Origin: Miltoncostaea sp963762825
GTDB taxonomy: Bacteria > Actinomycetota > Thermoleophilia > Miltoncostaeales > Miltoncostaeaceae
Length of the DNA stretch: 64,000 nt
Direction of reading: 5' to 3'
Assembly: GCA_963762825.1 (NCBI GenBank)
Contig: CAVXLZ010000001.1
Coordinates: forward strand, 248,001 to 312,000
Made by a program: the position numbers and the translations under genes. Of this stretch, positions 1 through 7,402 are shown piece by piece (position 1 is the first letter of the stretch; every line of letters begins with the position of its first letter). The notes under the pieces were generated by a model. The model ran no database searches. It was not told the origin of the DNA and saw only the letters and a program-made list of their open reading frames with translations.

Positions 1-75
1 GCACCACCCGCTCGCCTGAACTCTCCGCCCGGCTCCGCCGTCATGAACGACGACACGGAGGCTGATGGCAGATGA
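1..75 (+). CDS. 3' end of an upstream CDS (partial)
   Basis: An open frame runs from base 1 and ends at TGA 73-75. The visible tail is about 24 residues, Pro/Ala-rich then acidic, ending in NDDTEADGR. The stop overlaps the flgG start as ATGA, the same coupling seen between many genes in this window, which is the main reason to believe it is coding. No family can be assigned from so short a tail. A flagellar gene or the sigma-28 gene would fit the position but this is a guess. Confidence 0.35.
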   Translation, partial: APPARLNSPPGSAVMNDDTEADGR

Positions 76-827
76 TGGATGCGCTGTACGCGGCTGCCAC
101 GGGCATGATGGCCCAGCAGACCAGCATGGATGTGGTCGCCAACAACCTGGCGAACGCCACCACTGCGGGCTTCAAGCGCGACCGGATGGATCTGGTCAAC
201 CTGGAGTATCAGCCCTTTCGCCTCCCCACCGGTCGTGACGACCAGGTCGGCCTCGGGGCCGCACCGGGCCAGATCTCCAAGGAGCACGCGCAGGGCATCA
301 TCCAGAACACCGGTCGCGGCATGGACGTGGCGATCGAGGGCGACGGCTTCTTCCAGGTGACGCGCTCGGACGGCACGCTCGGCTACACCCGCGCCGGCAA
401 CCTGCAGATCGACGCCAACGGGCGCATCGGCCTGCCGACCGGCGAGCTGCTGCAGCCGCGCATCACCGTCCCCCCCGGCGCCTCCGAGGTGACCATCGGC
501 CCCGGCGGCGGCGTCAGTGCCACGGTCAACGGGGCCATCACCAACTTCGGCAGGATCAACACGGCCACCTTCGCCAACCCGGCCGGGCTCCGGTCGGCGG
601 GCAACAACATCTTCGAGGCCACCGCCAACTCGGGCAGGGCCGACCTCGGCGCTCCGGCAACGGGCAACCGTGGTGCGGTGGCCCAGGGCTTCCTCGAGGG
701 GTCGAACGTGAACGTCGGCACCGAGATGATCTCCCTCATCGTCACTCAGCGCGCCTTCGAGGCCTCCAGCAAGGTGGTCACGGCCAGCGACGAGATGATG
801 GGCATGGCGAACGGTCTGCGCCGATGA
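72..827 (+). CDS. flgG: Flagellar basal-body rod protein FlgG
   Basis: 251 aa, close to the usual 260 of FlgG (distal rod). The N-terminus has the flagellar rod/hook signature with NNLANATTAGFKRD at about residues 24-37, the middle has a GDGFFQV motif at about 95, and the C-terminus has the helical VTQRAFEASSKVV segment of the FlgE/F/G family. A GGAGG at 57-61 lies about 10 bases before the ATG at 72; ATG 75 is an alternative start. It heads the visible run flgG-flgJ-yvyF-like-flgN-flgK-flgL, all overlapping or nearly so. FlgF is the alternative, but only one such rod gene besides flgE is visible. Confidence 0.85.
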   Translation: MMDALYAAATGMMAQQTSMDVVANNLANATTAGFKRDRMDLVNLEYQPFRLPTGRDDQVGLGAAPGQISKEHAQGIIQNTGRGMDVAIEGDGFFQVTRSDGTLGYTRAGNLQIDANGRIGLPTGELLQPRITVPPGASEVTIGPGGGVSATVNGAITNFGRINTATFANPAGLRSAGNNIFEATANSGRADLGAPATGNRGAVAQGFLEGSNVNVGTEMISLIVTQRAFEASSKVVTASDEMMGMANGLRR

Positions 828-1135
828 TCGTCCCCGTCCCACCCAGCAGCGGCGCCATCGCGAGCGCCGCATCCCCTCAGGCGATCACCCCGACCGCCCC
901 GGCCGACCCCGCCATCCGCGAGGCCGCCGAGGGCTTCGAGGGGATCTTCATGAGCATGCTCGTGGAGGAGATGATGAAGGGCACCCAGGTCTCCGAGGGC
1001 AACCCGGTCTACAGCGGCCTGATGACCCAGAAGCTCGGCGACGAGCTCGCCCGGTCCGGCGGAATCGGCCTCGCCGACATCCTCGAGCGCCAGCTCGGCG
1101 GTGGCGGCCTGCCCGCCGCGGGCGGCGCGTCATGA
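824..1135 (+). CDS. flgJ: FlgJ-type rod-binding protein (no muramidase domain)
   Basis: 103 aa, matching only the N-terminal rod-binding domain of FlgJ (PF10135 type). The diagnostic helix AAEGFEGIFMSMLVEEMMK lies at about residues 34-52 and is followed by the MTQKLGDELARSGGIGLAD segment typical of the family. The peptidoglycan hydrolase half of proteobacterial FlgJ is absent, as is common outside Proteobacteria. The ATGA overlap with flgG and with the next gene suggests translational coupling. Its likely job is to help rod assembly through the wall; which hydrolase cuts the wall is not visible here. Confidence 0.8.
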   Translation: MIVPVPPSSGAIASAASPQAITPTAPADPAIREAAEGFEGIFMSMLVEEMMKGTQVSEGNPVYSGLMTQKLGDELARSGGIGLADILERQLGGGGLPAAGGAS

Positions 1136-1500
1136 GCCCGGTCCAGCAATGCACCGGGTGCGGCGGTCTCTTCCCGTTCCTGCCGCGCGGGCTCTGCGCC
1201 GACTGCATCGATGTCCGCGAGGAGCGTTTCCAGGCCGTGCGGACGTGGCTGGCCGACAACCCGGCCGCGTCGCTCGCCGCCGCATGTCAGGCCACCGGAG
1301 CGGAGATGCGCCTCGTCGAGGAGTTCGTCCGCGAGGGCCGCCTGGAGTTCTCGGGCGGGGTGACGCCCTCGATCGACGCCCTTCGCGACCGCGAAGCCCT
1401 GCGCGCACAGATCGCAGCCGAGCTGGCGCGCGAGCGCGAGAGCGCCCCGGTGGCATCGACCACTCCCCGCCCCCGCGGCATGTGGAGCCGCCCCTCATGA
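1132..1500 (+). CDS. Zinc-ribbon flagellar operon protein (YvyF/TIGR03826-like)
   Basis: 122 aa. Two cysteine pairs, CTGC at residues 7-10 and CADC at 21-24, form a small zinc-binding knuckle at the N-terminus. A short helical region follows (LVEEFVREGRLEFSGG at about 63-78), which resembles the winged-helix-like part of the YvyF flagellar operon proteins of Bacillus, encoded near flgM, flgN and flgK. The C-terminus is basic and rich in Pro. Overlaps flgJ and flgN by ATGA. Function in the family is not established. A regulator of late flagellar genes is possible but not shown. Confidence 0.6.
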   Translation: MSPVQQCTGCGGLFPFLPRGLCADCIDVREERFQAVRTWLADNPAASLAAACQATGAEMRLVEEFVREGRLEFSGGVTPSIDALRDREALRAQIAAELARERESAPVASTTPRPRGMWSRPS

Positions 1501-2003
1501 GCCGGTCCACGGTCATGGAGCTGGTGGAGCGACTCGACGAGGCGATTCTCGTTCAGGCGCGGCTGCTCGAGCTGGTCACGCGCCAGCGTCCCGAGATCGT
1601 GGCGGGGCGCCACGTGGTGGTCGATTCCATCGCCGTCGAGATCGAGACCGAGGTGCGCCGCCTCTCCGCCATCGAGCGGGCACGCGGCGCCGCGGCCGAG
1701 GTGCTGGCCGACGAGCTCGGCCTCGCGGCGACGCGCTGGTCGGCTCTGCGCGAGGCGCTCGATCCCTTCGAGCGCGCGCTCATCGCGCCCCGCATCGAGC
1801 GGATCGAGTCGCTCGTGCGCGATCTCGAGCTCGCCAACGCGGTCAACGGACAGCTCGTGCGCCAGGAGCTCAATCTGCTCGACCTCTCCGTGCGCAGCCT
1901 CGCCACTCCGGATGCGCGCGCCACGCACCGCGAGTACACGGCAGCCGGCTCACGCGCCGGCAGCCCGGCGTCCGGTCCCCTCCTCCTCAACACGGCGGCC
2001 TAG
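1497..2003 (+). CDS. flgN: FlgN-type chaperone for hook-associated proteins
   Basis: 168 aa starting at ATG 1497, which overlaps the previous stop as ATGA. The reading frame stays open further upstream, but that part lies inside the previous gene. The protein is almost wholly helical and rich in Leu, Glu and Arg, with a central region like RLSAIERARGAAAEVLADEL, as in FlgN. It sits directly before flgK and flgL, whose products FlgN keeps soluble and delivers to the export gate. Assignment rests on length, helical pattern and position. Confidence 0.65.
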   Translation: MSRSTVMELVERLDEAILVQARLLELVTRQRPEIVAGRHVVVDSIAVEIETEVRRLSAIERARGAAAEVLADELGLAATRWSALREALDPFERALIAPRIERIESLVRDLELANAVNGQLVRQELNLLDLSVRSLATPDARATHREYTAAGSRAGSPASGPLLLNTAA

Positions 2004-2005
2004 TC

Positions 2006-3415
2006 ATGGCATCGACTTTCTTCGGTCTCAACGTCGCCCTCAGCGGGGTCCTCACCCAGCAGAGGGCCCTCAACACGGTCTCGCACAACCTGACCAACGC
2101 GACGACGCCGGGATACTCGCGCCAGCGCGTCGACCAGTCGGCCGCGACCCCCTTCAGCTACCCGGGCCTCAACAACCCGGTGGGGCCGGGCCAGCTCGGC
2201 ACCGGGGTGGTCGCCACCCAGTACGCGCGACTGCGCGACCAGTTCGCCGACCTCAGCTACCGGAGCGGGACCTCGGACCTCGGCCAGTTCCAGGCGACCG
2301 CCGACTCCCTCTCGAACATCGACACCGTCATCGATGAGCCCGGCGACACCGGCCTCACGCACCTCCTCGGCGCCTTCTGGGCCGGCTGGCAGTCGCTCTC
2401 GACCAACCCCGACTCGGCAGCCTCGCGGGAGGCGGTGCGCCAGGCCGGGGTGTCGCTGGCGGACGGCTTCGGCGACCTCAACGCGAAGCTGGTGGCCGCC
2501 CAGTCGGAGGCAGACCAGCGCATCGCGCTCGGCGTGGCCCGTGTCAACGAGCTCGGCGCGCAGGTGAACGAGCTGAACAAGCAGATCGCCCTGGTCGTCG
2601 CGGTCGGGCAGGAGCCGAACGACCTCCGCGACCAGCGCGATCTCCTGATCGACAAGATCTCCGCCTTCACCAGCGTCTCGGTCACCCCGCCGGGGGCCAA
2701 CGGCAAGGTCTCGATCGCCATCGGCTCACAGCTGCTGGTGGACTCGGGGACCGACACCGTCAACGCCCTCGCCATCGACGCGGCGGGCGCCGCGACCGTC
2801 AACGGCGTCCCCACCACGGTCGCCAGCGGGAGCCTTCGCGGCTCGCTCCAGATCCGCGACACGGTGATCGGCGGCGCCACCGGCTACATCGCTCAACTCG
2901 ACGCGCTGGCGGCGTCCCTCGCCGGCTCGGTCAACGCGCGCCACGCGGCCGGATTCGGTACCGACGGATCCACCGGCAACGCCTTCTTCGCGGGAACGAC
3001 CGCGGCCACTCTCGCCCTGTCGGCGGCGGTGGCCGGATCGGTGAACGCGATCGCCGCCAGCGACACGGCGGCCAACCTTCCCGGTGGCTCCGACAACGCC
3101 GTGGCGCTCGCTCAGCTCCAGTTCGTGGTCCAGGCCGTCGGGGCGTCCACGACGACGCTCGACGGCTTCTACCAGCAGCTCGTGGCCAAGGTCGGCGTGG
3201 ACACCGATCAGGCGACCCGCCTCGCGCAGGTCCAGACGGGCGTGCTCGCGGCGGCCGAGACGCGCCGCGCGGCCACGAGTGGCGTGAACATGGACGAGGA
3301 GATGTCCGACATGGTCCGCTTCCAGAAGTCCTACAACGCCGCCGCCAGAATGGTCACGACGGTCAACGAGATGCTCGACACCATCATCAGTCGGATGGGT
3401 CTGGTGGGTCGATGA
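2006..3415 (+). CDS. flgK: Flagellar hook-associated protein 1, FlgK
   Basis: 469 aa. The N-terminus has the rod/hook-type helix with ALNTVSHNLTNATTPGYSRQRV at about residues 21-42, and the C-terminus ends with the MVRFQKSYNAAARMVTTVNE helix, both diagnostic for FlgK. Forms the first junction layer between hook and filament. Starts two bases after flgN and overlaps flgL by ATGA. The middle part is short and Ala/Gly-rich compared with enterobacterial FlgK (about 550 aa). Confidence 0.93.
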   Translation: MASTFFGLNVALSGVLTQQRALNTVSHNLTNATTPGYSRQRVDQSAATPFSYPGLNNPVGPGQLGTGVVATQYARLRDQFADLSYRSGTSDLGQFQATADSLSNIDTVIDEPGDTGLTHLLGAFWAGWQSLSTNPDSAASREAVRQAGVSLADGFGDLNAKLVAAQSEADQRIALGVARVNELGAQVNELNKQIALVVAVGQEPNDLRDQRDLLIDKISAFTSVSVTPPGANGKVSIAIGSQLLVDSGTDTVNALAIDAAGAATVNGVPTTVASGSLRGSLQIRDTVIGGATGYIAQLDALAASLAGSVNARHAAGFGTDGSTGNAFFAGTTAATLALSAAVAGSVNAIAASDTAANLPGGSDNAVALAQLQFVVQAVGASTTTLDGFYQQLVAKVGVDTDQATRLAQVQTGVLAAAETRRAATSGVNMDEEMSDMVRFQKSYNAAARMVTTVNEMLDTIISRMGLVGR

Positions 3416-4311
3416 TCTCGCGGATGAGCTCGGACCAGGCGGTCCGCAACTTCCTCTCGGATCTCGAGGGCAACTACCGCTCGCTGTCGCAGTCGCAGCG
3501 CCAGGTGGCGACCGGCAAGCGCGTGCTCAGCCCCTCCGACGACCCGGTCGGAATCGCGATCTCCCTCGGGCTGCGGCGCGACCAGAAGGCCACGGAGGCG
3601 TGGGGGCGCAACATCGACGACTCCCTCACCTGGCTGAACACGACCGACCGCGCGCTCGAGCAGGCGCTCAGCGTGGTGCAGCGGGCCCACGAGCTCGCGG
3701 TGCAGGGCGGCAACGGCACGCTCTCGGTCCAGGCCCGTGGGCTCATCGCGGACGAGGTCGAGACACTCAAGGCCGCGTTCGTGGAGATCGGTAACAGCAG
3801 CGTCGGAGGCCGCTTCATCTTCGGAGGGACGGCCACCGATGTGCAGCCGTTCGACACCGTCAGCCAGACCGCCTCCGCTCCGATCAACGCGAACCTGATG
3901 AACCGCGAGGTCGCCCAGGGGCAGGTGATCAGCGTCAACGTCACCGCCGATCGGCTCCAGGCACCGCCGGGCCCGGCCGGCGACATCTTCACGGTCCTCG
4001 ACGGTCTTGCCACGGCGATGCGCACGAACGACTCCGCCGGCATGGCCACCGCGCTCGACGCTCTTCGCGCTCATCAGACCAATGTCAGCGGCCTACGGGG
4101 CGAGGGCGCCGCCAAGATCAACCGTCTCGAGCTCACCGCGAGCCGCTACGAGACGCAGAGGATCGCCACCGGCGACCAGCTCTCGAGCATCGAGGACGTG
4201 GACATGGCGAGAGCCATCACCGAGATGTCGATGCGCGAGTCGGTCTATCGCGCCTCGCTTGCCGTCGGCGCGAAGGTGATCCAGCCCTCCCTTCTGGATT
4301 TCCTGAGATGA
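3412..4311 (+). CDS. flgL: Flagellar hook-associated protein 3, FlgL
   Basis: 299 aa, usual length for FlgL. It has the flagellin-like N-terminal coiled coil (QRQVATGKRVLSPSDDPVG at about residues 26-44) and C-terminal region (MARAITEMSMRESVYRASL near 265). Forms the second junction layer, on which the filament grows. Overlaps flgK by ATGA. The stop at 4309-4311 is followed within 20 bases by a sigma-28-like promoter for flagellin 1. Confidence 0.92.
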   Translation: MISRMSSDQAVRNFLSDLEGNYRSLSQSQRQVATGKRVLSPSDDPVGIAISLGLRRDQKATEAWGRNIDDSLTWLNTTDRALEQALSVVQRAHELAVQGGNGTLSVQARGLIADEVETLKAAFVEIGNSSVGGRFIFGGTATDVQPFDTVSQTASAPINANLMNREVAQGQVISVNVTADRLQAPPGPAGDIFTVLDGLATAMRTNDSAGMATALDALRAHQTNVSGLRGEGAAKINRLELTASRYETQRIATGDQLSSIEDVDMARAITEMSMRESVYRASLAVGAKVIQPSLLDFLR

Positions 4312-4327
4312 CCGGGCGACGCGATCC

Positions 4328-4354
4328 TCAAGTCGCGCGGCACGGGTCCGATGA
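4328..4354 (+). promoter_or_regulatory. Sigma-28-type promoter of flagellin 1
   Basis: TCAA at 4328-4331, 15 bases, then TCCGATGA at 4347-4354, against the classical TAAA-N15-GCCGATAA. By the spacing seen at the leaderless sites in this window, the transcript would start near 4362, exactly at the first base of a strong hairpin, giving a 5' leader of about 166 nt. Confidence 0.7.
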
Positions 4355-4361
4355 GCTTCTT

Positions 4362-4389
4362 GTGCACCTCTCCGTGTGGAGTGGTGCAC
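4362..4389 (+). promoter_or_regulatory. 5'-end stem-loop of the flagellin 1 mRNA
   Basis: GTGCACC (4362-4368) pairs with GGTGCAC (4383-4389). Inside lie a T-T mismatch and then CTCC/GGAG (4370-4373 with 4378-4381) closing a GTGT loop. The hairpin begins at the predicted transcript start. A stem at the extreme 5' end commonly protects mRNA from decay; that role is inferred. Confidence 0.6.
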
Positions 4390-4398
4390 CGACAGGAA

Positions 4399-4419
4399 CA
4401 CCGATCCGGATGATCGGTG
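4399..4419 (+). promoter_or_regulatory. Candidate CsrA site: hairpin with GGA in the loop
   Basis: An 8-bp perfect stem, CACCGATC (4399-4406) with GATCGGTG (4412-4419), closes the loop CGGAT. CsrA proteins bind GGA shown in a hairpin loop. This would be the upstream site of a two-site arrangement like that of Bacillus hag mRNA, with the second site at the Shine-Dalgarno. Confidence 0.65.
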
Positions 4420-4511
4420 AGCGGTACGTAGTGACACAGGACATGGAAGTCCCGTCGCAGGTCTACTCCGGGCATCCGCCCGCTACCGCCGGAATGGCGG
4501 ATCGACTGGCG

Positions 4512-4524
4512 AGAAAGGACTTCT
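4512..4524 (+). promoter_or_regulatory. Shine-Dalgarno of flagellin 1 inside a GGA hairpin loop
   Basis: AGAA (4512-4515) pairs with TTCT (4521-4524), leaving AGGAC in the loop. AGGA (4516-4519) is also the ribosome binding site, 8 bases before the ATG at 4528. CsrA binding here would block translation. The 4-bp stem is weak by itself. Confidence 0.55.
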
Positions 4525-4527
4525 GAA

Positions 4528-5358
4528 ATGGGTGTGCGGATCTACAACAACGTCGAGGCGCAGAACGCGCACCGGCAGTTGGTCAATACCAACATGAAGA
4601 TCAGTGGTTCGATGGAGCGTCTCTCATCGGGTCTGCGTATCAACCGGGCCGCCGATGATGCGGCCGGCCTCGCGGTCAGCGAGGAGATGCGGACCCAGAT
4701 CAAGGGCATGAGGGTCGCTTCCCGGAACGCCCTCGACGGCGTGAGCCTGGTGCAGGTGGCCGACGGCGCCCTCGGTGGCGTCAACGACATGCTCCAGCGC
4801 ATCCGCGATCTGGCGGTGCAGGCGGCCAACGGCACCTTCACCGACCTCCAGCGCAACAACCTGGACCAGGAGGTCCAGTCGATCGTGGCCGAGATGGCCC
4901 GTGTCGCGTCTGACACCGAGTTCAACGGCATCAAGATCCTCTCCGGCTCCGTCGCCACCGCGGCCTCCGCCGTGACGCTGCAGGTCGGTGCCAACGGAGG
5001 CCAGGTGATCGCGTTCACCATCGGGACGATGACGGCCTCCGACCTCGGTATCTCGGGGATCGGCGTCTCGACCTCGGCCTCGGCCACCGGCGCGATCGCA
5101 TCGATCGATGCCGCCATCCGCTCGGTCAACAGTCAGCGCGCCTCGATGGGTGCCATTCAGAACCGTCTCGAGCAGACGATCAGCCGGCTCGAGCTGACCT
5201 CGGAGAACCTCCAGGCCGCCGAGTCGCGCATCCGCGACGCCGACATGGCCGCGGAGATGATCGACTTCACCCGGAACCAGATCCTGCAGCAGTCGGGGAC
5301 CGCCATGCTCTCGCAGGCGAACCAGGCACCGCAGAGCATCCTTCAGCTCCTCCAGTAG
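4528..5358 (+). CDS. fliC1: Flagellin 1
   Basis: 276 aa, a short flagellin with only the conserved D0/D1 regions and a small middle part. The N-terminus has SSGLRINRAADDAAGLAVSE at about residues 33-52. The C-terminus has ESRIRDADMAAEM and NQILQQSGTAMLSQAN. Clearly a paralog of the flagellin at 19241. FliW follows three bases after the stop. It has a sigma-28-type promoter and a long leader with two GGA hairpins, so CsrA/FliW control is likely. Ser/Thr-rich residues in the middle (about 145-195) are candidate glycosylation sites, given the glycosylation genes nearby. Confidence 0.95.
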   Translation: MGVRIYNNVEAQNAHRQLVNTNMKISGSMERLSSGLRINRAADDAAGLAVSEEMRTQIKGMRVASRNALDGVSLVQVADGALGGVNDMLQRIRDLAVQAANGTFTDLQRNNLDQEVQSIVAEMARVASDTEFNGIKILSGSVATAASAVTLQVGANGGQVIAFTIGTMTASDLGISGIGVSTSASATGAIASIDAAIRSVNSQRASMGAIQNRLEQTISRLELTSENLQAAESRIRDADMAAEMIDFTRNQILQQSGTAMLSQANQAPQSILQLLQ

Positions 5359-5360
5359 CG

Positions 5361-5864
5361 GTGGCAACCGGCAAGGACACCAGCGCGAGCACGTCCTCGG
5401 ACGCCGCCTCCAAGGTCATCTCCGTCCCCTCGCAGGCGCTCGGCGCCATCGAGGTGCAGGTCGAGAGCCTCATCACCGTCCGCGAGCCGCTGGCGGGCTT
5501 CCCGGACTGCTGGTCGTACGCGCTCATCCAGCACGTGCGCCAGGACGGCACGGTGAGCCCGTCCGTGTTCTGGTTGCAGGCCGCCGAGCGGCCGTTCCAG
5601 GCCTTCGTCATCACGGACCCGTGGGGCATCTACGCCGAGTACGCACCGGAGATCTCCGATGCGGATGCGAACGAGCTGGAACTCGTCAACTTCGAGGACG
5701 CGCGCGTCTTCGCGATCCTCACCGTCCCGCGCACGCCGAGCGGGATCACCGTCAACCTGCGGGCCCCGGTCGTGGTGAACGTAGCCAAGCGGATCGGCAA
5801 GCAGGTGGTGCTCCTGAACGACGAGTACCACACCCGCCACATGGTGAACGGGCCCGTCGGATAG
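5361..5864 (+). CDS. fliW: Flagellar assembly factor FliW
   Basis: 167 aa with a GTG start three bases after the flagellin 1 stop. After about 30 Ser/Ala-rich residues comes the FliW fold, with PLAGFPDCWSYALIQHVRQ at about 37-55 and the family's C-terminal region with the LLNDEYHTRH segment. FliW binds flagellin in the cytoplasm. When flagellin is secreted, the freed FliW binds CsrA and relieves repression of flagellin mRNA. Both partners (CsrA at 18838, two flagellins) are in this window. The N-terminal extension is longer than in Bacillus FliW (about 143 aa in total). Confidence 0.9.
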   Translation: MATGKDTSASTSSDAASKVISVPSQALGAIEVQVESLITVREPLAGFPDCWSYALIQHVRQDGTVSPSVFWLQAAERPFQAFVITDPWGIYAEYAPEISDADANELELVNFEDARVFAILTVPRTPSGITVNLRAPVVVNVAKRIGKQVVLLNDEYHTRHMVNGPVG

Positions 5865-5865
5865 T

Positions 5866-5888
5866 CCATCCCAGCTCGTCTGGGATGG
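5866..5888 (+). terminator. Terminator hairpin after fliW
   Basis: CCATCCCAG (5866-5874) and CTGGGATGG (5880-5888) form a perfect 9-bp stem with a CTCGT loop, one base after the fliW stop and 9 bases before the convergent minus-strand stop. No T run follows, so it may act on both strands. Confidence 0.65.
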
Positions 5889-5896
5889 GCCGCCGG

Positions 5897-6142
5897 CTAC
5901 TCCGGCACGGGGGGGCGACCCTCCGTGATCCGTCGCTGCAGCCAGGCGAGCAGACGCGCCCGGCGCTCGTCGTCGAGCCAGTTCTCCGCGGCGTGCTCCA
6001 GCCGCTCGATGGGCCCTCCGGCGCCGGCCATGGCCTGATTGCGGCCGGTCCGCCAGGCGATCCAGCCGACCAGGCGCTCGGCGTCGCCCTCTCCGATGTA
6101 GAGACGGCAGAACGTGATGAGATCTTCGACCGAGGCGCGCAC
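5897..6142 (-). CDS. Small unknown protein behind an SOS box
   Basis: 81 aa from a GTG at 6142; no family recognised. The sequence is helical with a Trp-rich centre (VGWIAWRTGRNQ at about 23-34) and a C-terminus rich in Arg and Leu (WLDDERRARLLAWLQRR). The frame stays open upstream, but the start at 6142 fits a -10-like TATCCT at 6157-6152 and a perfect SOS-type box at 6159-6172. It has no Cys and no membrane segment. A DNA damage-induced small protein is the inference. It is divergent from the LytR_C gene at 6267. Confidence 0.5.
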   Translation of the reverse strand: MRASVEDLITFCRLYIGEGDAERLVGWIAWRTGRNQAMAGAGGPIERLEHAAENWLDDERRARLLAWLQRRITEGRPPVPE

Positions 6143-6151
6143 GGACCGGCG

Positions 6152-6172
6152 AGGATAGCGAACATGTGTTCG
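6152..6172 (-). promoter_or_regulatory. SOS (LexA) box with adjacent -10
   Basis: CGAACATGTGTTCG at 6159-6172 is a perfect palindrome of 6-bp arms around TG and fits the Gram-positive LexA pattern GAAC-N4-GTTC. On the minus strand TATCCT (6157-6152) lies just downstream, about 9 bases from the GTG start at 6142, which would give a leaderless or nearly leaderless transcript. LexA bound here would cover the promoter. Confidence 0.6.
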
Positions 6173-6266
6173 TATATGCCATCTGCTCGCACCTTTCGCG
6201 AGAGGAATTCCGCACCCGCCGTGCAAGCCAGGAGGGTCCGCAGAGCGACGATGAGGGAGCTCGATC

Positions 6267-6869
6267 GTGAGCAGCCGTGGTCGAGGGCCGGAGTGGGACG
6301 ACGAGGACGACTGGGACGATCGCGATCGTGATCGAGGCCGCCGCCGGCCACCGCCGCCCCCGGCGCGGACCTTCGGCCTGCCGATCGTCGCCGCCGCCCT
6401 CCTCGCCGGCCTGGTCATCGGCTTCATCGCGAGCTGCGGCGGTGGGGACACCAAGACCGTCACCGAGACGGTCACCGCGACCGCCCCCGACGCTGCCAGC
6501 GCTCCCTCCGCCGTCGCCCCGAGCGGGCCAGCCTCGCGCGCCACGATCGCCGTGGCGATCCTGAACGGCTCGGGCGAGAGCGGCCTCGCGGCCACGCGGG
6601 CCGAGAGCGTCCGCGCGCTGGGATACGCGAACGTCACCCAGGGCAACGCCCCGACGCCGGTCACCTCCGACCTGATCGTCTACCGCAAGGGCGCCGCCGC
6701 CCGCGCCGCCCAGGTGGCCGAGGATCTCGGGCTGGGTGCGCCGACGCTCGCGACGGCGGGCGATCCGATCCTCGAGGCCGCCCCCGACGCGTCGGTGTTC
6801 GTCGTGCTCGGACCGACGGGCGCGAGCGCTCCCGACACGGCGACGGGCACGACGGGCACGACGGGCTGA
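6267..6869 (+). CDS. Membrane-anchored LytR_C-domain protein
   Basis: 200 aa, GTG start with AGGGAG 7 bases upstream. A charged, Arg/Asp- and Pro-rich cytoplasmic start (1-34) precedes one membrane segment (about 37-55, LPIVAAALLAGLVIGFIAS). A Thr/Ala-rich linker leads to a LytR C-terminal-type domain (about 91-185) with IAVAILNGSGESGLAA and the later LIVYRKG. This domain is found alone or with LytR-CpsA-Psr wall ligases and is thought to act outside the membrane on wall polymers. Ends in a TGTTGTTG tail. Not obviously linked to flagella. Confidence 0.7.
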   Translation: MSSRGRGPEWDDEDDWDDRDRDRGRRRPPPPPARTFGLPIVAAALLAGLVIGFIASCGGGDTKTVTETVTATAPDAASAPSAVAPSGPASRATIAVAILNGSGESGLAATRAESVRALGYANVTQGNAPTPVTSDLIVYRKGAAARAAQVAEDLGLGAPTLATAGDPILEAAPDASVFVVLGPTGASAPDTATGTTGTTG

Positions 6870-6928
6870 CCCCACCCCGCCCCGCAGGGTACCGTGGCAC
6901 CTCGGTTCGCGAGCAACGAGGAGGGGTG

Positions 6929-7258
6929 ATGCCGGAGGTCGTCGTGGTGGTGCTGTCCCGGACCACGCCTGGCCGCGTCGAGGACGGGCTGGCCGCGTTC
7001 GCCGGGCTGGCGGCCGAGACCCACACCGAGGAGGGGTGCCTGGCCTTCGCGCTCCACCGTGCGCCGGACGACCCCGATCGGATCGTCCTGGTGGAGCGAT
7101 GGGCGTCCCGCGCCGCGCTCGACGCGCATCTGGCCACCCCGCATCTGGCGGCCTTCCGCCGCGAGAGCGCCGAGATCTGGGCTGAGCCGGCGACGATCAT
7201 GGTGCTCGACCCGGTTGCCTCCGGCGACCCGGCCAAGGGGCTGCTCTCGGGGGGCTGA
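6929..7258 (+). CDS. ABM-domain (YgiN-like) monooxygenase-type protein
   Basis: 109 aa. It looks like a single antibiotic-biosynthesis-monooxygenase domain (PF03992 type): a hydrophobic first strand, then EEGCLAFALHRAPDDPDRIVLVERW with the typical Glu-Gly-Cys turn, and a C-terminal helix with ATPHLAAF. Such small dimeric proteins act on quinols or polyketides, or have unknown substrates. GGAGG at 6920-6924 favours ATG 6929 over GTG 6926. Confidence 0.75.
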   Translation: MPEVVVVVLSRTTPGRVEDGLAAFAGLAAETHTEEGCLAFALHRAPDDPDRIVLVERWASRAALDAHLATPHLAAFRRESAEIWAEPATIMVLDPVASGDPAKGLLSGG

Positions 7259-7264
7259 CGCCGC

Positions 7265-7283
7265 TCCCCGTGGGCTGCGGGGA
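7265..7283 (+). terminator. Possible terminator after the ABM gene
   Basis: TCCCCG (7265-7270) and CGGGGA (7278-7283) form a 6-bp stem around a 7-base loop, just after the stop at 7258. No T run follows. Confidence 0.4.
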
Positions 7284-7402
7284 ATCCGAGCCCCCAGGTG
7301 GTGGACGCACCGGTTTCGCCGCGGGGCGGCCTGGCCGACGATGGGGCGGCAACCGGCGCCGGCGGCCCGGCGGTCGCGGCGCTCTGTCTTCGGGAGGACA
7401 AG

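Noticed and set aside
4308..4526. A 72-codon frame between flgL and flagellin 1, overlapping flgL as ATGA
   Set aside because: It runs through the flagellin promoter and the leader hairpins and has no recognisable domain. The regulatory reading explains the bases better.
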